This document shows positions 17,206-26,356 of a stretch of 64,000 bases of DNA, piece by piece. Position 1 is the stretch's first letter; the number at the start of each line of letters is the position of its first letter. The stretch is from CAZNPU01 sp964575335 (GTDB lineage: Bacteria > Planctomycetota > Phycisphaerae > Phycisphaerales > SM1A02). The DNA lies in NCBI GenBank assembly GCA_964575335.1, contig CAZNPU010000003.1, forward strand, positions 186,001-250,000. The letters are read 5' to 3'. The notes under the pieces were generated by a model, which made no database searches, had not been told where the DNA came from, and saw only the letters and a list, made by a program, of their open reading frames with translations. The position numbers were made by a program, and so were the translations under genes.

Positions 17206-18882
17206 TTAAACGTTCATCTCCTCAGCATCTTGCGTCGCTCGCAGGACTTCTTCGATGGTGGTCAAGCCTTCAGCGGCGCGGTCAATGCCGTCCTGCCGCA
17301 TGAGCCGGTAGCTGTCGCCAGCCAGTGCAGCCAACTCAGCCGCGGTGCGGTTTTCAGAGATCGCTCGGCGAATGGCAGGGGTGATCATAAGCAATTCAAA
17401 GTATCCGATTCGGCCGTAGTAGCCCGAACCCTTACACTCATCACATCCTGCGCCGCGCCAGACCTTGCCATTGAACAGATCAAGCTCCGCCTGTGTGAGG
17501 CGATGCGAAATGTCTTCAGGCATCGGGACCTGCTGCGCACATGCGCGGCAGATTCGCCGGCCAAGGCGCTGGGCCAGCACACCCTCAAGCACCGACGCCA
17601 CCAGAAACGGCTCGGCACCCATATCGATCAGGCGGCCGACCGAGCTGACCGCGTCGTTGGTGTGCAAGGTTGAGAAGATAAGGTGGCCCGTGAGAGCTGA
17701 TCGAATGGCAATGTCAGCCGTTTCGCTGTCGCGAATTTCGCCCACAAAGATGACGTCGGGGTCCTGTCGCAGAATCGCACGCAATCCGTTGGCGAAGGTC
17801 AGACCACGCTTGGGATTCACCGGAATCTGGTTGATGCCGGACAATTCATATTCAACGGGGTCTTCAATCGTGATGATCTTCTTGCGCGGATCGTAGAGTT
17901 TTGACAGCGCCGCGTAGAGCGTGGTGGTTTTTCCCGAACCGGTGGGACCGGTCACCAGCACCATGCCGTGCGGCTTGGCAATGAGCCGGTCCATCTGCTG
18001 CCGTAGCGATTCGCGCATGCCCAGCGACTGCAGATCGAGCGGCAAGGCGCTTTTGTCGAGGATACGCATTACCACCGACTCGCCGTACAGCGTCGGCACG
18101 GTGGACACGCGGATATCGACCTTGCGGCCTTCGAAACGCAGCGTGATATGGCCGTCCTGCGGCACATAGCGCTCAGCGATATTCATGCCGCTCATGATCT
18201 TGATGCGGCCGATGAGCGCTGGCTGAAGGTGCTTGGGCGGCTGCTTTTGCTCAACCAACACGCCGTCGATGCGGTACTTGACTTTCAGTTCGTTCTCAAA
18301 CGGCTCAATGTGAACGTCGCTGGTGCGCTGCTGAATGGCTTCGAGCAGCAGCAGGTTGACCAGGTTGATCAACGTGGGCTGCTCGGCCATGCGGTGAATG
18401 TCGTCGGCCTCGATGGCGTCGAGATTGTGTTCGAGCTCGGAGACGACATCATCGGCCTGACCGGCCAGGCTCTCAGCCATGCGGGCGGCGGTGGTGCCGT
18501 AGTGTTCGCGCATCAGCTCCGAAAAAGCCTTCTGCTCCAGTCCGATGCGCGTAATGGGGCGGCCAACCAGCGTGGCCACCTCGTCGGCCGCGGCAATATC
18601 CAGCGGGTCGACCATGGCCACCACGAGCCGATTGTTCTCAAAGCGGATCGGTACTACGCGCAGGCGCACCGCAACATCGGAGGTGATGCACGCAATGGCC
18701 TCCGGCTCAGTTGGCGGCGCATCCTCGAGCCACTCGATCCCCAGCATCGCGCAGCGATCCTTGATCGATGGCCCGTCACCGCCTGCAGCAGTGGTGCCGG
18801 CCTGCGGAGCAGGTGAGCCGTTGGCAGACGTGTCGCGTACGGCGTGTGAAGTATGAAGTATTTGCTGAGAACTGTCAGTCAT
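17206..18882 (-). CDS. gspE: Type II secretion ATPase GspE
   Basis: This is the hexameric cytoplasmic ATPase that powers pseudopilus assembly. It has an N1E/MshEN-type N-terminal domain (50-135) and a catalytic domain with Walker A GPTGSGKTTT (about 312-322), the Asp box IITIEDPVEYEL, Walker B region DVIFVGEIRDSETAD and the His box GHLIFSTLHTNDA. A tetracysteine zinc module (CRAC ... CDECKG) lies near residues 445-485. Residue numbers are from the ATG at 18882; the frame also allows a GTG six codons earlier, and neither has a strong ribosome site. It is the first gene of the gsp set. Confidence 0.95.
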   Translation of the reverse strand: MTDSSQQILHTSHAVRDTSANGSPAPQAGTTAAGGDGPSIKDRCAMLGIEWLEDAPPTEPEAIACITSDVAVRLRVVPIRFENNRLVVAMVDPLDIAAADEVATLVGRPITRIGLEQKAFSELMREHYGTTAARMAESLAGQADDVVSELEHNLDAIEADDIHRMAEQPTLINLVNLLLLEAIQQRTSDVHIEPFENELKVKYRIDGVLVEQKQPPKHLQPALIGRIKIMSGMNIAERYVPQDGHITLRFEGRKVDIRVSTVPTLYGESVVMRILDKSALPLDLQSLGMRESLRQQMDRLIAKPHGMVLVTGPTGSGKTTTLYAALSKLYDPRKKIITIEDPVEYELSGINQIPVNPKRGLTFANGLRAILRQDPDVIFVGEIRDSETADIAIRSALTGHLIFSTLHTNDAVSSVGRLIDMGAEPFLVASVLEGVLAQRLGRRICRACAQQVPMPEDISHRLTQAELDLFNGKVWRGAGCDECKGSGYYGRIGYFELLMITPAIRRAISENRTAAELAALAGDSYRLMRQDGIDRAAEGLTTIEEVLRATQDAEEMNV

Positions 18883-18998
18883 GTGATGCCGCCAGGCCAC
18901 GAGGATAGAAGGTCCTGTAGGGTAGGCCTGTTCTCAAAGAGCAAGCGGAACGATTCCATCACAAGCGTAAGGACACGCTTTTTGATGGGGGAGCGAAC

Positions 18999-20315
18999 TC
19001 ACCGCATACCTGGGCCGAGGTTGCTGTCAGGCGGTAATTCTCGTTGATCTGGCTTTCGGTCCAGTGAACCGCCCTTGGGACCGACCTGCTTGGGAACTGG
19101 CGGCGAGACCACCTGGGGTTGCCGGGTGGGTTCTTCGATCCAGCGATAGCCGCCAGGTAGTTGCGCAAACTGTTCCGGTGTGAGCAGAGCGTGCAGTTGC
19201 CGGGTGTAATCGCGGCTGAGATTGTCACGTCTCAGGAACAAATCCTTGGTCGGGTCATCGGGCTTGGATGTTTGGCGTCCTGCCATTCGATTGGCGACCG
19301 CTTCGGCCTGGTGGCGTTGTTCCACCGGTTCATACTGGCGAACCGCGTTGAGCAGGATCTGGTTCAAATCCTCCAGTTCGCTCAGATATCCGGCTTCAAT
19401 GGCAATAATCGCCTGCAGAATGCCCGGCTCCAGGTCCGGCAACTCCTTGGCGGCGGCAAATATCCGCTGAACCGGTGTGGTTCGGAATACACGTGGATAC
19501 CCGCGCTCCAGCGCGTTGCGGCGAAGCTCCATGCCCAGATCGCTCGGCAAGGCGTCGGCAATCAGGTCAATATAGGTGTCGTTGATGTTGCGCACCTGAA
19601 CGCGGCGATCGATGAGGCTCTGATATGCAGCAAGCGTTTTCTGAGAATCTTGCGCTTCCAGCGCCAGCAGCATCTGATTGGCGGGACCGGCTGTAATCGC
19701 TTCGCGGCGGCGCAGGGCTTCATCCAGCTGAATGCTGTATTCGTCCAGAATCGGCTCAATCTGCGCACGAACCTGGGGCGAGAGGTGCATGTCGCGGACG
19801 ATGTCGAACAGGTTGATGCTCTCGCCGCTGAGCCGGCCGTCTACCAGCTTCTTTTCGCGGAACAGCCGCCGCTCAAATGCCGGCCAGCGTTCAAGTTGCT
19901 CGGGGGTGAGCAGAACCTTGATGTTTTCGAGAAACTGCTGATTCAGGTTGTCGCGCTCAGCAGCCCATTCTTTGAAGGGGCGAAAAACGAGCTTCATGAC
20001 GTCGCCTTCGCTCGCGCCGGCGAGTTCAGGCCGCAAATCCTCAAACCGCTGACGCATGTTTTCGACGCCCTGAGTGATCTGCAGTTCGTATTCATTGAAC
20101 ATGGCGTCGGCGATCAGACGCTGGGCCTCGTCAAGCTGCAGGCCTTGTTCGAAGATCACCAGATCGCGGCGCAGGTACTCCGGCGCCATCAGCCGCGTAA
20201 TGCCCATCGCCTCGCCGAACTGTGCCGAAGTAGGCGATGTGACAGCGGCCGCTGCGCTCAGCGCAAGAACGAGTGCCGCATGCTTGATCTGCCGAACTGA
20301 CTGCAGAAGGCTCAT
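18999..20315 (-). CDS. Exported helical protein of unknown function with LTPEQ motifs
   Basis: The ATG at 20315 has AGAGGAGA about 8 bases upstream and is preferred over the frame's start at 20345. A signal peptide follows (KHAALVLALSAAAAVTSPTSA, cleavage near AQFGEA). The mature part, about 405 residues, is rich in Glu, Gln, Arg and Leu, probably all helical. It contains two LTPEQ segments (LLTPEQLERWPAFERRL and ALLTPEQFAQLPGG) like those in Spy/CpxP-type LTxxQ periplasmic chaperones. The ending is Pro-rich. It lies about 115 bases upstream of gspE on the same strand and may be expressed with the T2SS. A periplasmic chaperone or adaptor role is a guess. Confidence 0.65.
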   Translation of the reverse strand: MSLLQSVRQIKHAALVLALSAAAAVTSPTSAQFGEAMGITRLMAPEYLRRDLVIFEQGLQLDEAQRLIADAMFNEYELQITQGVENMRQRFEDLRPELAGASEGDVMKLVFRPFKEWAAERDNLNQQFLENIKVLLTPEQLERWPAFERRLFREKKLVDGRLSGESINLFDIVRDMHLSPQVRAQIEPILDEYSIQLDEALRRREAITAGPANQMLLALEAQDSQKTLAAYQSLIDRRVQVRNINDTYIDLIADALPSDLGMELRRNALERGYPRVFRTTPVQRIFAAAKELPDLEPGILQAIIAIEAGYLSELEDLNQILLNAVRQYEPVEQRHQAEAVANRMAGRQTSKPDDPTKDLFLRRDNLSRDYTRQLHALLTPEQFAQLPGGYRWIEEPTRQPQVVSPPVPKQVGPKGGSLDRKPDQRELPPDSNLGPGMR

Positions 20316-20460
20316 TGGTCTTGTCTCCTCTTGAGATCCTGTCAACCGCGTTCGAGGCGCGGGGTATGGTTTGGGGATATTCCGACCGGCCTAACGCATG
20401 ATGTCGCAGGTTATGGCATAAAGAGGCCAAAACTCGTCAAAAAGCCGCGCAAAGAGTCGC

Positions 20461-20561
20461 TGAGGAGGAGGCAGGCAAGAGAGACAAAAAGACAAGAAGA
20501 GGGGGCGTTTCCCTGTCTTTCTTGTCTCCCTGTCCTCCCCTTTCCCTTTTCCTTTGTCTTA
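20461..20561. repeat. Purine/pyrimidine-skewed imperfect inverted repeat after the CoA-transferase gene
   Basis: On the plus strand, a purine-rich run (about 20461-20505) is followed by a pyrimidine-rich run (about 20508-20560). The two arms are imperfectly complementary: GAGACAAAAAGACA in the left arm against TGTCTTTCTTGTCTC in the right arm. It begins immediately after the stop codon of the minus-strand CoA-transferase gene, so a transcript would fold into a long imperfect hairpin that could act as a terminator. Confidence 0.45.
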
Positions 20562-21266
20562 TCAGGCGTCGGCGGTGCGCACGGTTCGCTGTTCGATCCG
20601 CTTCTCCGAAACAGTGCGTACGATCCGCTGCACAAAAATGCCCGGCGTGTGGACGCTGTCAGGGTCGAGTTGGCCGATATCCACGATCTCTTCCACCTCT
20701 GCCACCGTCACCTTGCCGCAGGTCGCTGCCATCGGATTGAAGTTGCGGGCAGTTTTACGGTAAATCACATTGCCCGCCCGGTCGGCTTTCCAGGCTTTGA
20801 CCAGAGCCAGATCGACCCGTATGCCGCGTTCGAGGATATAGGTGCGGCCGTCAAATTCCTTGTGCTCCTTGCCCTCAGCGATCACGGTGCCCACGCCGGT
20901 GGCGGTGTAGAAGCCGGGAATGCCCGCCCCGCCGGCACGCATGCGTTCAGCCAGCGTACCCTGGGGGCAGAACTCGATTTCCAGTTCGCCAGCCATGAAT
21001 TGCCGCTCAAACTCAGCGTTTTCCCCCACATAGCTGCTGATCATCTTCTTGATTTGCCTTGTTTGCAGCAAAAGGCCAAGGCCCCAGTCGTCGACGCCGG
21101 CGTTGTTGGAAACCACCGTCAGATCACGCACGCCCGAATCACGCAGCGCGATGATGAGCTGCTCGGGAATGCCGCAGAGCCCAAAACCGCCCACCGCCAA
21201 TGTCATGCCGTCGTGCAGCAAGCCTTCGAGGGCGGCTGCAGGAGTGTCGTATACCTTGTTCACCAT
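20562..21266 (-). CDS. scoA: 3-oxoacid CoA-transferase, subunit A
   Basis: The protein is a full-length (234 residues) alpha subunit of the class I CoA-transferase family (SCOT, AtoD/ScoA). Family motifs include the glycine-rich AVGGFGLCGIPEQLI, TVVSNNAGVDDWGLGLLL, MISSYVGEN, FCPQGTLAERMRAGGAGIPGFYT and GRTYILERGIRVDLALV. The enzyme moves CoA from succinyl-CoA to acetoacetate or similar acids. The catalytic glutamate sits in the beta subunit, which is normally encoded directly downstream. Here the next gene downstream is unrelated, so the partner must be elsewhere. A GAGG site lies 9 bases before the ATG. Confidence 0.9.
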   Translation of the reverse strand: MVNKVYDTPAAALEGLLHDGMTLAVGGFGLCGIPEQLIIALRDSGVRDLTVVSNNAGVDDWGLGLLLQTRQIKKMISSYVGENAEFERQFMAGELEIEFCPQGTLAERMRAGGAGIPGFYTATGVGTVIAEGKEHKEFDGRTYILERGIRVDLALVKAWKADRAGNVIYRKTARNFNPMAATCGKVTVAEVEEIVDIGQLDPDSVHTPGIFVQRIVRTVSEKRIEQRTVRTADA

Positions 21267-21546
21267 CGATCAAAGCCTCAAGAGAAACCAGCGGGTGAAG
21301 TTGACTGGGCAGCTTACCGCAAGTTGCCTCTGGCTGCATGACTGTTTCGGGGGCATCTGACGTTGCATCGGCACGCGTGCTGCGAGATCGCGATGGCCGA
21401 ATCGGTGCGGTCTGCTGTCGCAGTGAGACGCGTTTCGGCTGATCCGTGAACTTTTGCAGCAAGAACTGAAAAACTTCTGCGGACTGACGCGGCTTTTTTC
21501 GCATCTGTTACCAGACCAGAAAAACCCTGTACAGGAGAAAGTTGTG

Positions 21547-23760
21547 ATGAAATGCGTTGCCCACCATGCCGCAATTGCGGTTTTTAGTGTGTTTTTGGCG
21601 ACCGTCAGTCCGCAGGCTACGGCCGGCGAAGGCGGTGTGTTGCTGGATACCGGTCCGGGCGATGCGGCAAGCTCGCCGGCGTTTCCCATCTTCAACGACG
21701 GCAAGTCCTTTCAATACGGCGGCATGCAGTTCACGCTTGACGAGCCGTTCACCATCGGCGCGGTACAGGTTTGGATGCGCGGCTTTGGCGAAATTCACGT
21801 CAAGCTCCGCGAGAACTCGCTCAGCGGCCTGCCCGGCGATGTGATCGCCTCCGAAACGTTCGATATCGGTTTTGTAGGAAGTCCAATGTGGGTTGATTTT
21901 TCGGGCATGGAATGGAGTCAACCGGCGGGAACCTACTGGATCACCCTAGAGGTTGATGTTGGGCAAGGCGGCGGCGGATTGCCGCCCAATGCCCCCAATC
22001 CACTGGATGCGTACGCCTATCTGAGCGATGGTAACGAATCGTGGTGGATCTGGCCCGGCCAGTCCTGGGGGCTGCGGCTGCTTGAGCCGATGACCGCTAA
22101 GCCGGTGCTGGTGCCGGATGATTATCTCACGATTCAGGCAGCGATCGATTCGGTTTCCAACGGGGCAATCATCGAAGTCGCGCCCGGAACGTACAACGAG
22201 GCCATCAACTTCAACGGCAGAACCGTCACCGTACGCAGCAGCGGCGGTCCGGAAGTGACGATCATTGATGCAACAGGATTGAACCAGCCAGCGGTGCGCG
22301 TGCCCAGCGGATCCGGCGCAGCTGCGCGTCTGGAAGGCTTCACGATCACCGGCGGCAATCACACATCCGGATTGGCCCATGGCGGCGGCATCTCAATCGA
22401 AGCGTTTGGCGGTTCAACATTCATCACCGTCGCCGATTGCATCATTGCCAACAACGTGTCTGAATCGGGCGGCGGCGCTGCGATCGTCTTCGGCGGTGAA
22501 GCGACGTTCCAGAACTGCACGTTTGACGCCAATATTGCCAGCGGCATGTTTTCTGCAGGCGGCGGCGTATACGTGAACACAGGCACCGCGACCTTTGTCG
22601 GCTGCACTTTTTCGAGCAACGAAGTAGAAGGCAGCGGCGGCGCGATCAACGTCAACACCATGGGAACGGTCGAGGCGACCGATTGCATGTTTGTCGGCAA
22701 TGTCGCAGGCAGCGCAGGTGGTGCGGTTATGATCATCAGCAATACCGCCGACGCTCAATTCACCGGATGCACCTTTGACGGCAACACTGCACAGCAAGCC
22801 GGCGGCGTTATGCTCAACGGTACATCTGCAGACTTTGTCAATTGCAACTTCTACAACAATACTGCCCTGTTCCAGGGTGCGACAGCGGGCGGCGGACTGC
22901 AGGTGCAAGGCGCTGCGACCCTCACGGTCGATGGCTGCGATTTCAAAGGCAACAACGCCTACCTCGGCGGCGGCATGCAGCTTATTTCGGTTACCGGATC
23001 AGCTGTGATTTCCAACAGCAGCTTCCGCAGCAACACTGCCAATTTCGACGGCGGCGGCGTGCAGGTGTCTGGCGGAAATCCGCCGCTCATCGGTGCGACG
23101 TCTTTCTGCGGCAACACGCCCAACGACATCAGCGGTTCATACAGCAACGGCGGCGGCAACTCATTCGAGACGTACTGCGTGCCCGACAACAACACGCCCG
23201 ACGCTGCTGAGCCGATCGTTGAAGGCGATCCGATTGCAGGAACATTCGACGGCGCCACCAACAGCGGCAGCTCAAGTTGCGATCCGTTTGGCGTGGATGT
23301 GTTCTTCACCTACACCGTTACCGATGGTCCGGTGACGCTGACGATCGATACCTGCGGCTCTGCAGCCGACACCGCTCTGGCGGTCTTTGATCAGGATGAA
23401 AACGAACTCGGTTGCAGCACTTCCTGCAGCGGTCAGCCCTGCAGCGGCGAGGCGGCCTGCCTGGTGCTGAACAATCTGGAAAATGGCGAGTATCTCATTC
23501 GCGTTTCGCAGCAGACGTCGCCGCTTGCCGGCAGCGCAGCCGCCTTTGTGCTGCAGGTTACTCAGGGGTCTGTCTCAACCACCCCCGGTGATGTCACCGG
23601 TGATGGCGTGGTGAATGTCGATGACCTGCTGGCGGTGATCGGTTCGTGGGGGCCGTGCCCGATGCCGCCCGCATCATGCGATGCGGATGTTGCGCCTTCA
23701 GGCGGCGATGGCGTGGTGAACGTCGATGACCTGCTGATGGTCATCGGGAACTGGGGATGA
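21547..23760 (+). CDS. Secreted right-handed beta-helix protein with dockerin-like C-terminus
   Basis: The ATG at 21547 follows AGGAG by about 9 bases and opens a signal peptide ending near QATAGEGG; the upstream open frame is not used. Residues 30-180 form a beta-rich domain. Residues 186-545 are a parallel beta-helix, starting with a pectinesterase-like DDYLTIQAAIDSV segment and continuing as repeated coils such as FQNCTFDANIASG and FVGCTFSSNEV. Residues 550-672 resemble a bacterial pre-peptidase (PPC) domain. Residues 680-737 hold two calcium-loop repeats, DVTGDGVVNVDDLLAVIGSW and GGDGVVNVDDLLMVIGNW. No catalytic residues are identifiable. It is a plausible T2SS substrate acting at the cell surface or on polysaccharide. 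Confidence 0.75.
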   Translation: MKCVAHHAAIAVFSVFLATVSPQATAGEGGVLLDTGPGDAASSPAFPIFNDGKSFQYGGMQFTLDEPFTIGAVQVWMRGFGEIHVKLRENSLSGLPGDVIASETFDIGFVGSPMWVDFSGMEWSQPAGTYWITLEVDVGQGGGGLPPNAPNPLDAYAYLSDGNESWWIWPGQSWGLRLLEPMTAKPVLVPDDYLTIQAAIDSVSNGAIIEVAPGTYNEAINFNGRTVTVRSSGGPEVTIIDATGLNQPAVRVPSGSGAAARLEGFTITGGNHTSGLAHGGGISIEAFGGSTFITVADCIIANNVSESGGGAAIVFGGEATFQNCTFDANIASGMFSAGGGVYVNTGTATFVGCTFSSNEVEGSGGAINVNTMGTVEATDCMFVGNVAGSAGGAVMIISNTADAQFTGCTFDGNTAQQAGGVMLNGTSADFVNCNFYNNTALFQGATAGGGLQVQGAATLTVDGCDFKGNNAYLGGGMQLISVTGSAVISNSSFRSNTANFDGGGVQVSGGNPPLIGATSFCGNTPNDISGSYSNGGGNSFETYCVPDNNTPDAAEPIVEGDPIAGTFDGATNSGSSSCDPFGVDVFFTYTVTDGPVTLTIDTCGSAADTALAVFDQDENELGCSTSCSGQPCSGEAACLVLNNLENGEYLIRVSQQTSPLAGSAAAFVLQVTQGSVSTTPGDVTGDGVVNVDDLLAVIGSWGPCPMPPASCDADVAPSGGDGVVNVDDLLMVIGNWG

Positions 23761-23841
23761 GATGGAATGTGAAGTCAGAAGATCAATGCCCGTCTGCTGG
23801 ATGTGACGTGGCGGCAGCGGGCAGTTGATCACACATCGACC

Positions 23842-23880
23842 GCACAAAGCCAAGGGATTGCAACTCCCTTGGCTTTGTGC
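23842..23880. terminator. Perfect 16-bp stem-loop between two plus-strand genes
   Basis: The stem GCACAAAGCCAAGGGA pairs perfectly with TCCCTTGGCTTTGTGC around a 7-base loop. It lies 80 bases after the stop of the beta-helix gene. The trailing T tract is weak (TTTGTGC), but the long stem makes it a likely transcription end or mRNA 3' barrier. Confidence 0.65.
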
Positions 23881-24014
23881 ATGCAGGGGGATGTGCGTTT
23901 CTGACAAAGAAATCGTGATGGTGGGACCACTCGCTCTGGTGCAGACGATCGTTTACACTGCCTGCCATGATGCGTGCATGGAACTGGTTGCCCGTGACAG
24001 TTGATGTCAAGTCA

Positions 24015-24929
24015 ATGATCAAATGCGTGCTGCTTGCGGCGGCCATGGGAACGGCTGCAGGCGGGGGCATGGTCGGCTGCGAAACGATGGGGCAGGATAT
24101 TCGCGATCTTGGCTCGATCATCTCGCCGCGAACGCCTGCTGAAGCCAGTCGCGACATGTTCAACATGTACGATGCGGACAAACGCCGCGAGGGTTTGACG
24201 CTGATCTCCAACGCGTCATTTGGCGGGGCGGAGGTTTACGTTGCGGCGTACCGCGACATGGTGGCCAATGAACGCGATCCGGTGGTGAAGGCGCTGGCGA
24301 TTCGCGCACTGGCCAAACACGGGCGGCCTGAAGACGCATTGTTGATCGTGCAGCATCTTCGTCTGTGCGAAAACTGCGTGCAGAAAAATCAACTGGATGG
24401 ACTTACCGGCGCTGCAGCGGCGAATCGTCGAGTCGACTGCCAGTCGACAGCTTGCCGCAGCGACAACGTGCAGGTGCGCTGGGAAGTCGCCAAGGGGTTG
24501 CAGCGGCTGCATAACCCTGAGGTTGTGCCCGACCTGATTAGCCTGCTCCGTGATAACACGGAACACACGGACGTGCGCATCGCTGCGGCTGTCGCCTTGG
24601 GGCAGTATCCGGAAGATCGAGTTGTTCAGAGCCTTGTCGGTGCGCTGGATGCGCGCGAGCTTGCGATCAATATGGCAGCGGAGCAGTCGCTTCATACGCT
24701 CACCGGACAATCGTTCGATATGGAGCCTCGCCGCTGGCTGAACTGGTACAACCAGGCCGTGGTCAACGGCGAGGCGTTCGCCGGCGGCAAGGAATATCTC
24801 TATCCCACCTACTCGCGCCGCGAAACGATCTGGGACAAGCTGGCATTCTGGACCAGCCGCAACTATGAACAGCCAGCTCCGCCAGCCGGCTTGCGCCCAC
24901 AGTCGGAGCGGTCAACGTATGAGGACTGA
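24015..24929 (+). CDS. HEAT-repeat lipoprotein
   Basis: Starting at the ATG at 24015 gives MIKCVLLAAAMGTAAGG followed by lipobox MVGC, so the product should be a lipoprotein of about 300 residues. The frame is open from 23967, but that would put 16 extra residues before the signal. The body has HEAT/armadillo-like helical repeats: DPVVKALAIRALAKHGRPEDALL, VRWEVAKGLQRLHNPEVVPDLI and VRIAAAVALGQYPEDRVVQSL. It ends with RRWLNWYNQ and a Pro-rich tail. Such repeats bind other proteins; there is no sign of a lyase or other activity. Its envelope partner is unknown. Confidence 0.7.
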   Translation: MIKCVLLAAAMGTAAGGGMVGCETMGQDIRDLGSIISPRTPAEASRDMFNMYDADKRREGLTLISNASFGGAEVYVAAYRDMVANERDPVVKALAIRALAKHGRPEDALLIVQHLRLCENCVQKNQLDGLTGAAAANRRVDCQSTACRSDNVQVRWEVAKGLQRLHNPEVVPDLISLLRDNTEHTDVRIAAAVALGQYPEDRVVQSLVGALDARELAINMAAEQSLHTLTGQSFDMEPRRWLNWYNQAVVNGEAFAGGKEYLYPTYSRRETIWDKLAFWTSRNYEQPAPPAGLRPQSERSTYED

Positions 24930-24930
24930 G

Positions 24931-25053
24931 GGGATTTGAAATCTCAAATTTGAAATCTCAGATCTCAGATTCAGAGTCTGAAATCAGCAGCCCGCAAATC
25001 TGAAATGTGAAATCTCAGATTGGAAATTTGAAATTTCAGACTTTCGAATCTGC
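24931..25053. repeat. AT-rich GAAATCTCA repeat tract
   Basis: Just after the lipoprotein stop codon, variants of TTTGAAATCTCA and GAAATCTCAGATT recur at least five times in direct and partly inverted orientation (24936, 24950, 25007, 25026 and neighbours). The tract is much richer in A and T than its surroundings. It encodes nothing apparent and may be a small intergenic repeat family. The following 168 bases up to the dehydrogenase gene hold no recognisable feature. Confidence 0.6.
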
Positions 25054-25221
25054 ACTCAAAGAACGGAACTGAACATTCAAACGCCAAGCATGCGAGGGGC
25101 ACGCGCATGGCTGTGTTGTGGAGGCGTTCCGGGCAGCGTTGCGGGATCGGCTGGAATTTGCCGAACGTCGGTCAACTGCGTTCGTTGCAACTTGGGGTGA
25201 AGATCACCTCTAGAGCGGCCG

Positions 25222-26247
25222 ATGACGCTTGCAACGGTGGCGATGGGTATGCGCGCGATAATTCATGATGAACATGGCGTTCGGCTTGACACGAACTGCT
25301 CGCTGCCGCGTGCGCAGGGGGGTGAGGCGGTTATTCGCCTGCTCAAGGCCGCGGTTTCCGCTGCAGATGTGCCGGCTTTGAGAAGTGGCGGTGCAGCAGG
25401 AAAGAGTCTGCAGCCCAACGCTTCGCCGCGAATTCTCGGACATGCGTTTGTCGGTACGGTCGAGCGGGTCGAGGGCGAGTCTTCGCATCCGCTGACGGGC
25501 AAACGCGTGGTCGGCTCGATTATCACAGCGTGCGGCAAGTGTGACATGTGCGTGGCGGGCCTGGGCAATCACTGTCGCGAGCGAACGATTCTCGGCATGC
25601 ATGGGCGCGATGGTTGTCTTGCTGAGTTCTTCACGCTGCCCGTCAGGCAGTTGGCTGCCGTTCCGGACTCGCTTGATAATGATCATGCTGTGTTTGCCAG
25701 CGAACTGGCAGCAGCAATTCAGGCTGCGCAGCAACTGACGATTGTGAATAAACCATACATCACCGTGCTTGGCGATAACTCGCTTGGCCTGTTGACGGTG
25801 CAGGTGATGGGTCGCCTGAATGCGTCGGTGCGACTGGTGGGGCAGCACAATAGCAAGCTGGCCATGTGCGAAAAGTGGGGCGTCAAGCACCGTCACGCGG
25901 ATGATGTCGGCCGCCGCGCCGATCAGGATATTGTTGTTGACTGCACCGGCTCAGCGGAAGGGTTCGCGCTGGCGATGCGCCTGGTTCGGCCGCGCGGAAA
26001 AATCGTGCTGAAATCGCTGTATCCCGCTGGCGGCAACGATGCGGTTGATCTCAGCCCGATCGTGCTGAATGAAATCGAAGTCATTGGCTCATTTGCCGGG
26101 CCGATCAGCGAAGCGCTTGCGATGTTGGAACGGTCCGAGGTTGACGTGTTGAGCCTGATTACGCGTCGCATGAGCCTGAGCGATGGACCGGCGACGCTGC
26201 GGGTCGCGTTGCAGCCGGAAACGGTAAAGGTGCTGGTGGAACCGTAA
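25222..26247 (+). CDS. MDR-superfamily (alcohol dehydrogenase-like) protein with altered catalytic zinc site
   Basis: The 341-residue protein has the two-domain medium-chain dehydrogenase fold. The structural zinc lobe is intact (ACGKCDMCVAGLGNHCRER, four Cys). At the catalytic site, the first ligand Cys appears to be Ser (AAVSAADVPALRSG) and the GHE motif is GHA, while ELAAAI keeps a later Glu. The nucleotide-binding turn is GDNSLG, as in one MDR subgroup with GDGKLG. The substrate is unknown, and zinc-dependent catalysis may be changed or lost. The ATG at 25249 (MRAIIHDEHG) is an equally good start and fits the family N-terminus better. It is apparently monocistronic. Confidence 0.75.
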   Translation: MTLATVAMGMRAIIHDEHGVRLDTNCSLPRAQGGEAVIRLLKAAVSAADVPALRSGGAAGKSLQPNASPRILGHAFVGTVERVEGESSHPLTGKRVVGSIITACGKCDMCVAGLGNHCRERTILGMHGRDGCLAEFFTLPVRQLAAVPDSLDNDHAVFASELAAAIQAAQQLTIVNKPYITVLGDNSLGLLTVQVMGRLNASVRLVGQHNSKLAMCEKWGVKHRHADDVGRRADQDIVVDCTGSAEGFALAMRLVRPRGKIVLKSLYPAGGNDAVDLSPIVLNEIEVIGSFAGPISEALAMLERSEVDVLSLITRRMSLSDGPATLRVALQPETVKVLVEP

Positions 26248-26356
26248 GGCCGCGAGGCTTTGAAGAAAATCCCGACATTGTTCAAGCGGCAGTTCGCAGC
26301 CCTGGCGAGACTGGACAGCCCCGCGTGTTTCTGAGACACGAGGATGTGGCTGGTTC

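Noticed and set aside
25031..25045. T-loop-like TTTCGAATC in the AT-rich tract, as a tRNA hint
   Set aside because: No acceptor stem, anticodon arm or D arm could be built around it; it belongs to the GAAATCTCA repeat. No other tRNA signature was found.
25106..25221. Short open frame before the MDR dehydrogenase
   Set aside because: It has no ribosome site or recognisable composition and runs into the dehydrogenase in another frame.
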